A stretch of DNA of 64,000 nt, taken from the NCBI GenBank assembly GCA_937889545.1, contig CALAOT010000004.1:40129-104128 (forward strand), read 5' to 3'. This stretch comes from an uncultured Opitutaceae bacterium (lineage in GTDB: Bacteria; Verrucomicrobiota; Verrucomicrobiia; Opitutales; Opitutaceae). The notes under the pieces were generated by a model. That model was not told where the DNA came from. It did not search any database and saw only the letters and a list, made by a program, of their open reading frames with translations. Within the stretch, counting starts at the first letter, position 1. Each line of letters opens with the position of its first letter. Below are positions 50,769 through 60,019 of the stretch, one piece after another. The translations under genes and the position numbers were made by a program.

Positions 50769-52916
50769 ATGCGCATACCAAAGGTCGTCTTTGCGGCTTC
50801 GATCATCGGGATTGCCACGGCGGGGGCCGGGTTGATGCCGCCACCCCGAACGCCGAAACAGCCGGTTGTGGATGAATATCAGGGGGTCAAGGTCACTGAC
50901 GACTACCGCTGGCTTGAGAACTCCGGTGCGCCGGCCGTCAAGCAGTGGAGTGACGCCCAGAATGTCCGGACACGGGAGTACCTCGACGCGCTCCCCCACA
51001 GGGCGGAAATCCATTCGCGGATCGACCGCCTTTTCCGCTCAACTTCGATCTACTATACCGTCGTCGTGAAGCGCGGAGGCCGCCTCTTCGCATACAAGAG
51101 CGATCCAAGGCTGCAGCAGCCGATGATCGTCACGCTTGCCTCGGCCGACGACGTCGCCTCCGAGCGCGTCATCGTCGACCCCAACGCGCTCGATGCAAAG
51201 GGCGGAATTGAGATCGACTGGTTTGTTGTCTCCCTGGACGGCGCCAAGATCGGGGTGTCGCTCTCCAAGGGGGGCAGCGAGGCCGGCGACTTGCATGTTT
51301 ACGATGTCGCGACGGCGGGGGAGATGGGAGAGGCCATCCCGGGCGTCCAAAAGGGAACCGGCGGCGGGAGCTCCGCGTTCGCGCCCGACGGCCTCGGTCT
51401 TTGGTACACGCGCTATCCTCGCGGGAGCGAGCACGCGCCGGAGGACGCGGGCTTCTACCAGCAGGTCTGGTTCCATCGGATGGGGACCAGGACTGAGGCC
51501 GACACGTGCGAGCTCGGCCAGGGGCTGCCCAAGATCGCCGAGATCGTGCTCGAGACCAAGGAGGACGGAAAGTGGGCCGTTGCCGAAGTGAAGAACGGCG
51601 ACGGCGGGGAGGTGGCCTATTACCTCCGGCCCACGTCGCCTGGCTCCCCCTGGGTCCAGGTCTCGGGCTTCTCCGACAAGATCGTGCGGTTCGCCTTCGG
51701 CAGGGATGACGCGATCTACCTCATGTCGAGGATGGGTTCGCCGAAGGGCAGGATCCTTCGCCTCCCGCTGGAAGGGCCGCCGTCCCTCAAGAGCGCGGTG
51801 GAGATCGTGAAGGAGTCCGAGGGCTCGATTCAGGGATTCCTCCCCACGGACTCGCGGATATACGTCAGCGACGTCCTCGGCGGGCCCTCCGAGGTGCGCG
51901 CGTTCGATCTCGACGGTAAGCGGCTCCCGGACCTGCCGCTGCCGCCCGTCTCGACGGTGCACGAGATGGTGGCCGCCGATGGCGACGACATCCTGCTGGA
52001 AAACGGCAGCTACCTGGAGCTGCCAGGCTGGCTCCAGTTCTCGGCGGGCAGCGGCGCCTGCCGGAGGACCGCGCTGGTGCGTACATCGATTGCGGACTAC
52101 TCCGACTCCGAGGTCGTCCGCGAATTCGCGAAGTCAAGGGACGGAACGATGGTCCCGCTCGACATCATCAGGAGGAAGTCTGCAAGGCTCGATGGCACGA
52201 ATCCCACCATCCTGTACGGCTACGGCGGATTTGGCTACATCATGGCTCCGGAATTCTCGTCGTCGCGCCGCATATGGCTGGATGAGGGCGGGGTGTTTGT
52301 CCTGGCGATCCTGCGCGGCGGCGGTGAGTTCGGCGACCAGTGGCACCTCGCCGGGAACCTTGAGAAGAAGCAAAACGTCTTCGATGATTTCTACGCGTGC
52401 GCTCAGTGGCTGGTCGATCACAAGTACACGACGCCGGCCACGCTGGCGGCCTTTGGGGAGAGCAACGGGGGCCTGCTGATGGGCGCCGCGCTGACGCAGC
52501 ACCCGGACTTCTACCGCGCGGTCGTCAGCCGCGTCGGGATTTACGACAGCCTCCGGTCCGAAACCACGACGAACGGCGAGTTCAACGTGACGGAATACGG
52601 CACGGTCAAGAACCCCGAGCAGTTCAAGGCGCTGTTTGCATACTCGCCGTATCATCACGTGGTCGACGGGGTGAAGTATCCCTCGATCCTGCTCACGAGC
52701 GGCGCCAATGACCCGCGGGTCGATCCGTGGCATTCCCGCAAGTTCTGCGCCCGCCTTCAGGCGGCGAACACGTCCGCCAACCCGATCCTGCTCCGCACAA
52801 GCGCAAAGGCCGGGCACGGCATGGGAAACTCGCTCGACGAGACCATCGCCGAGCGGACCGACATATACGCCTTTCTGATCCATGAACTCGGCGTCGAATT
52901 CAAGCCGGTCCAGTAG
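50769..52916 (+). CDS. Prolyl oligopeptidase, exported
   Basis: A 715-residue serine peptidase of family S9A. The N-terminus (VVFAASIIGIATAGAGL) looks like a signal peptide. Residues 30-90 (YQGVKVTDDYRWLENS) and a seven-bladed propeller precede the alpha/beta hydrolase domain, with Ser565 in FGESNGGLLMGA, Asp648 in GANDPRVDP and His683 in KAGHGMG. It cleaves short peptides after proline, here probably in the periplasm. Its last 35 bases overlap the next gene. Confidence 0.95.
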   Translation: MRIPKVVFAASIIGIATAGAGLMPPPRTPKQPVVDEYQGVKVTDDYRWLENSGAPAVKQWSDAQNVRTREYLDALPHRAEIHSRIDRLFRSTSIYYTVVVKRGGRLFAYKSDPRLQQPMIVTLASADDVASERVIVDPNALDAKGGIEIDWFVVSLDGAKIGVSLSKGGSEAGDLHVYDVATAGEMGEAIPGVQKGTGGGSSAFAPDGLGLWYTRYPRGSEHAPEDAGFYQQVWFHRMGTRTEADTCELGQGLPKIAEIVLETKEDGKWAVAEVKNGDGGEVAYYLRPTSPGSPWVQVSGFSDKIVRFAFGRDDAIYLMSRMGSPKGRILRLPLEGPPSLKSAVEIVKESEGSIQGFLPTDSRIYVSDVLGGPSEVRAFDLDGKRLPDLPLPPVSTVHEMVAADGDDILLENGSYLELPGWLQFSAGSGACRRTALVRTSIADYSDSEVVREFAKSRDGTMVPLDIIRRKSARLDGTNPTILYGYGGFGYIMAPEFSSSRRIWLDEGGVFVLAILRGGGEFGDQWHLAGNLEKKQNVFDDFYACAQWLVDHKYTTPATLAAFGESNGGLLMGAALTQHPDFYRAVVSRVGIYDSLRSETTTNGEFNVTEYGTVKNPEQFKALFAYSPYHHVVDGVKYPSILLTSGANDPRVDPWHSRKFCARLQAANTSANPILLRTSAKAGHGMGNSLDETIAERTDIYAFLIHELGVEFKPVQ

Positions 52917-54012
52917 TCCGCGCTCGCATTGGCCTGCGCTCCTGGCGATTGCTTGGCTGTCGTCCGCTGCCGGCGTTCGCGGCGCGGATTCTCCGGTGCC
53001 CGTCCCGGTCCTGGTCATAGCAACCTACGAGACCGGGAAGGACCGGGGCGACGTCCCGGGGGAGCTCCAATTCTGGTCCGAGCGCCAGAATCTGGACCAG
53101 TCGATAAGGGTTCCGGGAGTCGACCACCCGGTCCTGACGAACGGAAAGGGGCTTTACGCCATGGTGTCGGGCACCACCTCAAGGTGTGCGGTGCAGATCA
53201 TGGCCTTGGCGGCCGACCCGCGCTTCGACCTGCGCCGCACCTATTTCCTGCTCAGCGGCATAGGCGGAGGGGACCCGAAGGTCATTTCCTTGGCGAGCGC
53301 CGTTTGGGTCCAGCACGTTGTGGACGGCAACCCTGCCTTTGAGATCGACAGCCGCGAGATCTCCCCATCCTGGCCCTACGGGCTGGTGGCCTTTGGCGCG
53401 ACCACACCTGGAAACGGATCGGCAAATGTCGACTCGGTGCCCGCTGCCGGGGCGTCCGAGGAGGGCGCGGGAGGGGTCGGCTCCGTCGCTTTCAAACTCA
53501 ACCCATCGTTGGTCAAGTGGGCCTATGAGCTGACGAAGGACGTCAGCATTCCCGACAACGACGCCGTTCGCGCGTTTGGCCGGAGATTCCAGGGCTATCC
53601 CAACGCGCAGCGGGCCCCTTTCGTCGTCATGGCGGACAGCATGGGCGCCGACCGTTTCTTTCATGGCGCGATAATGACCCGCTGGGCGGAGGACTGGGAT
53701 CGAATCTACACCCGGGGCGCTGGTCTGTTCGCGATTTCCGATTGCGAGGACGCGGGCGTTTGCATCGCGCTGCAGCGGCTGAGCCAGATGGGGAGGGCGG
53801 ACTTCAATCGCCTGCTCATCCTGCGCACGGCGTGCAACTTCACCGTTCCGCCCACGGGCGTCTCCGCCGAAAGGAGCCTCTTTGGCGACACAATCTCGGA
53901 TTCAAGCGGCGTCGCCTACGTTCCGGCGCTGGAGGCCGATTACCGCGTGGGCAGCGTCGTCGCTTCCGCCCTTCTCAAGAACTGGGAGAAGTATCGCGAT
54001 CATGCGCCGTGA
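52882..54012 (+). CDS. Purine nucleoside permease (NUP) family protein, exported
   Basis: A 376-residue protein with a signal peptide (HWPALLAIAWLSSAAGVRGA). It matches the NUP family: VPVLVIATYETGKDRGDVPG, RRTYFLLSGIGGGDPK, VMADSMGADRFFHGAIM and LLILRTACNFTVPPTG. Despite the name, the family has few hydrophobic segments and resembles nucleoside phosphorylases, so nucleoside binding or cleavage in the periplasm is as likely as transport. The start lies within the end of the prolyl oligopeptidase gene, so the two are probably co-transcribed. Confidence 0.9.
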   Translation: MNSASNSSRSSSPRSHWPALLAIAWLSSAAGVRGADSPVPVPVLVIATYETGKDRGDVPGELQFWSERQNLDQSIRVPGVDHPVLTNGKGLYAMVSGTTSRCAVQIMALAADPRFDLRRTYFLLSGIGGGDPKVISLASAVWVQHVVDGNPAFEIDSREISPSWPYGLVAFGATTPGNGSANVDSVPAAGASEEGAGGVGSVAFKLNPSLVKWAYELTKDVSIPDNDAVRAFGRRFQGYPNAQRAPFVVMADSMGADRFFHGAIMTRWAEDWDRIYTRGAGLFAISDCEDAGVCIALQRLSQMGRADFNRLLILRTACNFTVPPTGVSAERSLFGDTISDSSGVAYVPALEADYRVGSVVASALLKNWEKYRDHAP

Positions 54013-54021
54013 AGCTCCTCC

Positions 54022-54299
54022 CGTGCCCCTCGCGCTCCGCGGCCTCTTCGGGGGGGCTCCTCACCGGCATGCCCGTTGGCTTTGCGGGCATTGTCGTGCC
54101 GATGCTTCTTTAGCGGTCGCCATCGCCCGCGGCATCGCGGGGAGCCATTCTGCTTGGCGCCGTTTCCGGAGGATGCCTCGAATACTATTCGATGTCTGGC
54201 GGTCTGAGATCTACGGCGATCATGGCGGCCATCCTCGATATCGTCGCATTTGCGGTCATCCGCCGGGGCTCCGGCCGCCTGGAAGGCGTAAAATCTTAA
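54022..54299 (+). pseudogene. Remnant of a multi-helix membrane protein (spermidine-synthase-like membrane type)
   Basis: Pieces of a membrane protein can be read: V-P-L-A-L-R-G-L-F-G-G, then, after a one-base shift at a run of G near 54050, GLLTGMPVGFAGIVVPMLL ended by TAG at 54111, then in the same frame GAILLGAVSGGCLEYYSMSG followed by GLRSTAIMAAILDIVAFAVI and a stop at 54297. The L-G-G-x-L-E-Y-x-S and P-V-x-F-A-G-I patterns recall the C-terminal helices of large membrane proteins annotated as spermidine synthase. With a shift and a stop it looks dead; the 5' part is missing. Confidence 0.5.
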
Positions 54300-54417
54300 T
54301 TACCAGTTATTAGGGACGCAAGGCGTTCCCGCGGAAATCCGGAATCCGGCGCCGGGCGAACGATTCCGCCGACATCGATCGACTCGCTGAGGAAACCCGA
54401 GCGCGCACGCAGCCAGA

Positions 54418-54753
54418 TCAGGGCTTCGGCTTCCCCGCGGGACCCTCGGCCTCCGCCTTTGCCTTGGGGGCAGGATCGAGCGGGGCGCCCTTTGGCCCGG
54501 GGGCCTGCTGGATGTCGGGCATGCTCTCGTAGATGGCGACGGACCGGGCGCTGTCGCTCCAGGGCGGCAGATCGCGGCCCTTCTCGCTAATGGCCTGATC
54601 GATGCGAACCCGGCAGAACGACTCCCGGACATGGCTCATGGAGCAGTTGAGCGCGCCATAGGCAAGGGCCTCGACCGTGGTCCCCAGTTCACTGGCCCGG
54701 CGCTGGATTGCCGCGAGTTCCTCGTGCTCGAGTCGGATTTTGATAACCGGCAT
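54418..54753 (-). CDS. Small protein with ribbon-helix-helix-like N-terminus
   Basis: A 111-residue protein. The first 45 residues (MPVIKIRLEHEELAAIQRRA, then SELGTTVEALAYGALN) have the strand-helix-helix look of a ribbon-helix-helix DNA-binding domain. The last 30 residues are rich in Pro, Ala and Lys (GPKGAPLDPAPKAKAEAEGP). The ATG has a good ribosome site (AAAGGAAG). No toxin gene is beside it, so an antitoxin role is not supported. It stands alone at the edge of the lower-GC efflux region. Confidence 0.7.
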   Translation of the reverse strand: MPVIKIRLEHEELAAIQRRASELGTTVEALAYGALNCSMSHVRESFCRVRIDQAISEKGRDLPPWSDSARSVAIYESMPDIQQAPGPKGAPLDPAPKAKAEAEGPAGKPKP

Positions 54754-55117
54754 AATCGCTTCCTTTCTGTTTAATTCTTAAGGTACGTGGGGCAACCCAT
54801 TTTGTCGGCGCATCTCTTGGCATTCATTCCCTCGATCTTGCCTACCCATTCGGTGAAGGCACGTGATGCGGCCGCAAGACAAATTGCGAGGGCGAAACGA
54901 AAAGCCGCACAATGGCGGCGGCGGGCCTTGCTACCGGGGCGCAACATTCCATTGCCGCGGGCTCAAGAGAGCTCCATTCGCGTTGGTTCCTGCACCGGCG
55001 CTGATCCTTGAATACCCCCATTTGGAAACCGTGGCGATTGAAGAGAACATGACCGGGGGGCTTGGGCTCATGCCGCAAGTATCATCAGGCAAGGTGCGCC
55101 GCGCCATTGCGCGATAT
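54754..55117. other. Intergenic region before the Cus operon end, no gene supported
   Basis: About 360 bases between the small ribbon-helix-helix gene and the end of the CusA gene. Open frames exist on both strands but have no recognisable domain and poor codon pattern. An AT-rich stretch just after 54753 (TTTCTGTTTAATTCTTAAGG) may be the promoter of the small gene. Confidence 0.4.
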
Positions 55118-58100
55118 TTACGAGGTGACGACTATTTGAGGTGCAGGTGCTGCCTCGGTTGGCGACGCGTGAGGCGGCGGCAGACTACGTCGGCGCCAGA
55201 TGAAGAAGATCGGCGGATATACCAACAGCTCCATGATAGTGGAGGTGACCACGCCGCCGACCATGGGAGTGGCGATGCGCTTCATCACGTCGGCGCCGGC
55301 ACCGTGACTCCAAAGAATAGGAAGAAGACCCGCTATTATGACACAGGCTGTCATGGCCTTCGGCCTCACACGCTTTACGGCGCCGTGATAGATCGCATCA
55401 CGCAGGTCGGCCGCCGTGCGCAGGCGGCCTGTCTGCTTCCAATCCTCGAAGGCGAGGTCCAGGTATAGAAGCATCACGACACCGGTCTCGGCGCTGATGC
55501 CGGCCAGGGCGATAATGCCCACCCACACTGCCACGCTCATGTTATAATGGTCCAGATAGAGCATCCAAAACGACCCGACGAGCGCCAAGGGCACGGATAG
55601 CATGATAATGGCCGTCTTGATCCAGGACTGCGTGTTTAAGTAAATGATGAAGATGATGATCAGGAGCGTAAGAGGTACGACGATCATTAGGCGCTGCTGC
55701 GCGCGAAGCATGTATTCATACTGGCCGCTCCAGAAGACCGTGTAACCGGTGGGCAGCTTGATTTCACCGCGTTGAATCGCATCGCCGATAGTTCGCTGGG
55801 CGTTGCGCACATACGTGCCAATGTCCGAGCCTTGCACGTCGACGTAGACCCAGGCGTTGGGAATGGCGGCTTCGCTCTTGATCCCCATCGGCGCAGCGAC
55901 GACACGCACCTTGGCGACCTGGCTGAGCGGCACCTGCGCCATGAGCGTCTGAGAGCCGCCAGGCCCCATACCTCCGTTTGCTGCACCGAAGGATTTGACG
56001 GGAATCAGGATGTCACGCAACGCTTCGAGGTTCTCGCGGTAGTCGCGATCGTAGCGCAATATGACGCTGTAGCGCTCAAGGCCCTCGACAGTCGTCGTCA
56101 GTGGCATGCCACCAAGCGCGACCTCCAACACGTCCTGCACGTCGCCGAGGGTAAGGCCGTAGCGGGCGATGGCGTCGCGATCGATTTCAAACTCGATGTA
56201 GTTGCCTCCCATTACGCGCTCAGCAAACACGCTGCCCGTGCCCGGCACTTGCCTAATTCTCCCTTCGATCTCGCCCGCAATGCGCTCAAGCTCGGCGAGA
56301 CTCGGACCCGCAACTTTGATGCCGACCGGCGTCTTGATGCCGGTGGCGAGCATGTCGATGCGCGTCTTGATGGGCATCGTCCACGCATTGGTAAGACCGG
56401 GAATCTGCACGGCGGCGTTCATTGCCGTCACGAGTTCGTCAACGGTACGACGGCGGTGCGCGGCGACCTTTCCTCGTGCGTCCCTAATGTCCACAACCGG
56501 CCACTCTTCTTCGGGCTTCAGCATGATCGTGGTCTCGATCATGTCCATGGGCGCGGGGTCGGTGGCGGTCTCGGCGCGGCCGATCTTTCCGAACACGTGA
56601 TGCACTTCCTGGAAGGTGCGGATGATCTGGTCGGTTTGCTGGATGAGTTCGCGCGCCTTCGTGGGCGAAATGCCTGGAAAGGTGGTCGGCATGTAGAGCA
56701 GGTCGCCCTCGTAGAGCGGCGGCATGAACTCCGAGCCAAGATTTTGGTAGGGAAAGGCTTTGCCCAGGGTCACGGCAAAGCTCTTCACGCGTCCTTCAGG
56801 GAGAGGTCTCACGACCCACGCGTTCCAGGGAAAGAACACCCAGGCGACCAGTACCGCGGCGGCGATGATGACCGTCCACCGAAACTTGATCATCAGGTCA
56901 AGCAACGGATGGTAGAGCCAGATGAAGAAGCGATTCACCGGGTTCTTTTCCTCGGGTGGAATCTTTCCGCGAATGAACAAACCCATCAGCACGGGGGCAA
57001 GGGTGATGGACAAAACTGCAGCAGTTGCCATCGAGTATGTCTTGGTGAACGCGAGGGGTTTAAACATCCGGCCCTCCTGAGCCTGCAAAGTGAAGACCGG
57101 CAGAAACGACACCGTGATGACCAGCAGCGAATAGAACAGGGTTGGGCCGACTTCGACAGCGGCATCGCGAATGATGTCCCAGTGCGGCTTCTTGCCGCGA
57201 TCCCGCTCCATGTGCTTGTGGGCGTTCTCGATCATGATGATGACCGCATCCACCATCGCGCCGATGGCGATGGCGATTCCGCCGAGCGACATAATATTCA
57301 TGCTAATGCCCTGACCGAACATGATCATGATCGACGCCAGCACGGCGATCGGCAGGATGACGATCGCGACGAACGCACTGCGCAGGTGCATCAGGAACAA
57401 GAGGCACACAAGCGCCACGACGATGCTTTCCTCGATGAGTTTTTCCTCCAGCGTCTTGACGGCGCGGTCTATGAGCGCGGTCCGGTCGTAGGCGATGGTG
57501 TAACTTACATCGGCGGGAAGGCTCTTCATCGCCTCGTCGAGCCGAGACTTGACGGCCTGGATGACGCTGCGCGTGTCCACGCCATAGCGCACCACCACGA
57601 CGCCGCCAACCGTTTCACCTTCGCCATTGAGTTCGGCAATGCCGCGGCGCATGTCGGGACCGAATTGCACGTCCGCCACTGTGCCGAGCAGGATCGGCGT
57701 CCCTCCGGGCCCCCGGCCCACTGAGACCTTACGCAAGTCGTCCAGACTCGTCAAATAGCCGTGTACGCGCAGGATGAATTCCTTCTCCGCCATCTCGACG
57801 GAGCGGCCGCCGACCTCGCCGTTGCTCCGTTGCACGGCCATTGCCACGTCGCTTATCGAGAGATTGTACGCGTGCAACCGGTGCGGATCGACCGTGATCT
57901 GATATTGTTTGACGAACCCGCCGACCGAAGCCACCTCAGCGACGCCTTCAACGCTGGCGAGCTGATAGCGCAGGAACCAGTCCTGCATCGAGCGAAGCTC
58001 GGCGAGATCGTGGTTCTTCGAGTTGAGCGAATACATGAATGCCCATCCCACGCCGGTGGCATCCGGGCCAAGGCTTGGCGTCACGCCGGCCGGCAGACTG

Positions 58101-58456
58101 CCGGACAGGCCGCTGAGGTATTCGAGGACGCGGCTGCGGGCCCAGTAGGGATCGGTGCCGTCCTCGAAGATCACGTAGACGAACGAGAAACCGTAAAACG
58201 AGTAGCCGCGCACAACCTTTGCCTTGGGCGCGGAGAGCATCTTTGTCGTAATCGGATACGTTACCTGGTCCTGCACGATCTGCGGCGCCTGACCGGCCCA
58301 GGGGGTGTAGATGATAACCTGCGTATCCGAGAGGTCCGGGATGGCGTCGAGCGGGATCTCGCGCAGCGCGTAAATGCCGCCGAATATCAGCGCTGCCGTC
58401 CCCGCGAGAACGAGGAACTTATTCCTGATCGAAAAAATGATGATAGCCTTCAGCAT
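55118..58456 (-). CDS. cusA: CusA/CzcA-type heavy-metal efflux RND transporter
   Basis: A 1112-residue inner-membrane pump of the HAE-1-related heavy-metal class. Motifs: DAIPDLSDTQVIIYTPWAG, the periplasmic porter segments, VALVCLLFLMHLRSAFVAIV, GGIAIAIGAMVDAVIIMIEN (the transmembrane-4 proton-relay region) and WTMPIKTRIDMLATGIKTP, whose Met residues fit the Cu/Ag branch. It exports Cu(I)/Ag(I) from periplasm or cytoplasm through CusB and a TolC-type channel. Last gene of the operon, 48 bases after cusB. Codon use is less GC-rich than in the first half of the window. Confidence 0.95.
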   Translation of the reverse strand: MLKAIIIFSIRNKFLVLAGTAALIFGGIYALREIPLDAIPDLSDTQVIIYTPWAGQAPQIVQDQVTYPITTKMLSAPKAKVVRGYSFYGFSFVYVIFEDGTDPYWARSRVLEYLSGLSGSLPAGVTPSLGPDATGVGWAFMYSLNSKNHDLAELRSMQDWFLRYQLASVEGVAEVASVGGFVKQYQITVDPHRLHAYNLSISDVAMAVQRSNGEVGGRSVEMAEKEFILRVHGYLTSLDDLRKVSVGRGPGGTPILLGTVADVQFGPDMRRGIAELNGEGETVGGVVVVRYGVDTRSVIQAVKSRLDEAMKSLPADVSYTIAYDRTALIDRAVKTLEEKLIEESIVVALVCLLFLMHLRSAFVAIVILPIAVLASIMIMFGQGISMNIMSLGGIAIAIGAMVDAVIIMIENAHKHMERDRGKKPHWDIIRDAAVEVGPTLFYSLLVITVSFLPVFTLQAQEGRMFKPLAFTKTYSMATAAVLSITLAPVLMGLFIRGKIPPEEKNPVNRFFIWLYHPLLDLMIKFRWTVIIAAAVLVAWVFFPWNAWVVRPLPEGRVKSFAVTLGKAFPYQNLGSEFMPPLYEGDLLYMPTTFPGISPTKARELIQQTDQIIRTFQEVHHVFGKIGRAETATDPAPMDMIETTIMLKPEEEWPVVDIRDARGKVAAHRRRTVDELVTAMNAAVQIPGLTNAWTMPIKTRIDMLATGIKTPVGIKVAGPSLAELERIAGEIEGRIRQVPGTGSVFAERVMGGNYIEFEIDRDAIARYGLTLGDVQDVLEVALGGMPLTTTVEGLERYSVILRYDRDYRENLEALRDILIPVKSFGAANGGMGPGGSQTLMAQVPLSQVAKVRVVAAPMGIKSEAAIPNAWVYVDVQGSDIGTYVRNAQRTIGDAIQRGEIKLPTGYTVFWSGQYEYMLRAQQRLMIVVPLTLLIIIFIIYLNTQSWIKTAIIMLSVPLALVGSFWMLYLDHYNMSVAVWVGIIALAGISAETGVVMLLYLDLAFEDWKQTGRLRTAADLRDAIYHGAVKRVRPKAMTACVIIAGLLPILWSHGAGADVMKRIATPMVGGVVTSTIMELLVYPPIFFIWRRRSLPPPHASPTEAAPAPQIVVTS

Positions 58457-58504
58457 GGTCGGCGGGAGTGGAGCAGAAGCGCATCCGCGCTGCTGGAATT
58501 TAAG

Positions 58505-60019
58505 TTAAAGAGTGGCCTGTCGGGGCGTCTTAGGCTGCGCGCCACCAGGCTGAGCAGCGGGAATTGTTGATGGCTTTGCCGGCTCTTCATAGACCGGCAC
58601 CATGTCCATGCCCATTGAGTCCTTTGCCGGAGTAGCACTGATTTCTCCGGACATCATCGCGGATTGATAGCGCAGGATCTTTCGCCCGCCGCCGGCAGCT
58701 GGCTGGGCTGGTGTCGTCACGGCATCATGGCTGCCATGATCCTCTGCGGTCGGTGTGCTGGGGGCCGACTTCAGCATTTTCTGTATGGCCTCGCGAAGCT
58801 GGCTCTCGGAATCGAGCATGAACTGCCCGGAGGTTACCACGCGTTCGCCCGCGTGCAGCCCGTTAAGCACTTCATAATATCCACCTTCGCTGCGTTCCCC
58901 GAGTTTTATCTCGCGTGGCTCAAATGAACCGCCGTCCAACGCCACAAATACCGTATCGCGTTCACCGCTACGGAGCACGGCCATGTCTGGTACAAGCACT
59001 GCATCACCCGCAAGTTGCGCTGCAAAACGCACATCCGTAAACATGCCGGGCCGCAAAAAGCCGTCGGAATTGGTAAGCACGATGCGGGCGGTGGCGGTGC
59101 GCGTCAGATCTTCAACTTGCGGTAAAAGCAGTTGCACAGTGCCATCAAACGTCCGCTCCACGCCATAGGTTGTGCGCACGATCGCGGCCTGGCCGGTGCT
59201 GATGTAGGGCAGGTCTTTCTCATAGATCTGCGCCAGCACCCATACGGTTGTCAGATCGGCCAGGCGATAGATGCGTTCGCCGGCTTTCATCATCTGACCC
59301 TGCACGGCCATCTTCTCGATCACGGTGCCGTCAGCCGGTGCGTGAAACACGAATGTGCGATGCGCTCCCTTCGAGCGGGCCAATTCGGTAATGAAGTCCG
59401 CCGGCACATCGAAGAGCTGGAGCCGCGCTAGCGCGCCCCGCGTGAGCGGACCGCCGGCATCGCCTTCAGACTGCAACGCCACAACGTAATTGAGCTGGGC
59501 ATTGTAGAGTTCCGGCGAGTAGATCTCGAACAAGGGATCGCCCTCTTTCACCTGCGTCCACGTGGCATTGACGTCGAGCTTTTCCAGCCAACCGTCATAC
59601 TTGGTGGTGATATCGCGCAGGCCTTGTTCGTCGTAAGCAATCGTGCCTACCGTGCGAATCTCGCGGCGCACCGGGCCGTGTGCGACGAGGGCCGTCTTAA
59701 GGTTCATGCGCTGGGTCGTCGCCGCATCGATCTTGATGTTGTTTTGGGCAGAGGAGTCTTCGCCCTCGTAAACCGGCACCATTTCCATGCCCATTGAATC
59801 GTTGCCAGGCTTGTCGCTGACCTCTCCGGCCATCATCGTCGATTTGTAATACTTTATCTTGCGCGCGCCGTCGGGTTTTGCCGCGGAACTGGCAGGGGAA
59901 GGCGGCTCGGAGCCTTGAAGCGGAGCCGTGTGGAACACGGTGGCTGCGAAAAGCATGGCGGCACCGGAAAAAAGGGCGCGCAGGAGTAGCGGTGACGTTG
60001 GGTTCATGGCGGGATTCAT
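58505..60019 (-). CDS. cusB: CusB-type periplasmic adaptor with two heavy-metal-binding domains
   Basis: A 504-residue membrane-fusion protein. The signal-like N-terminus (LLLRALFSGAAMLFAATVF) is followed by a heavy-metal-binding domain (YYKSTMMAGEVSDKPGNDSM), the adaptor core (DVNATWTQVKEGDPLFEIYS, VIEKMAVQGQMMKAGERIY) and a second metal-binding domain at the extreme C-terminus (RYQSAMMSGEISATPAKDSM). Most homologues have only one. The Met pairs suit Cu(I)/Ag(I). Its start overlaps the end of the TolC-like gene by 4 bases (ATGA). Confidence 0.94.
   Translation of the reverse strand: MNPAMNPTSPLLLRALFSGAAMLFAATVFHTAPLQGSEPPSPASSAAKPDGARKIKYYKSTMMAGEVSDKPGNDSMGMEMVPVYEGEDSSAQNNIKIDAATTQRMNLKTALVAHGPVRREIRTVGTIAYDEQGLRDITTKYDGWLEKLDVNATWTQVKEGDPLFEIYSPELYNAQLNYVVALQSEGDAGGPLTRGALARLQLFDVPADFITELARSKGAHRTFVFHAPADGTVIEKMAVQGQMMKAGERIYRLADLTTVWVLAQIYEKDLPYISTGQAAIVRTTYGVERTFDGTVQLLLPQVEDLTRTATARIVLTNSDGFLRPGMFTDVRFAAQLAGDAVLVPDMAVLRSGERDTVFVALDGGSFEPREIKLGERSEGGYYEVLNGLHAGERVVTSGQFMLDSESQLREAIQKMLKSAPSTPTAEDHGSHDAVTTPAQPAAGGGRKILRYQSAMMSGEISATPAKDSMGMDMVPVYEEPAKPSTIPAAQPGGAQPKTPRQATL

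Noticed and set aside
54842..55078. 78-codon minus-strand frame between the small ribbon-helix-helix gene and cusA.
   Set aside because: No domain, no ribosome site and composition unlike neighbouring genes.
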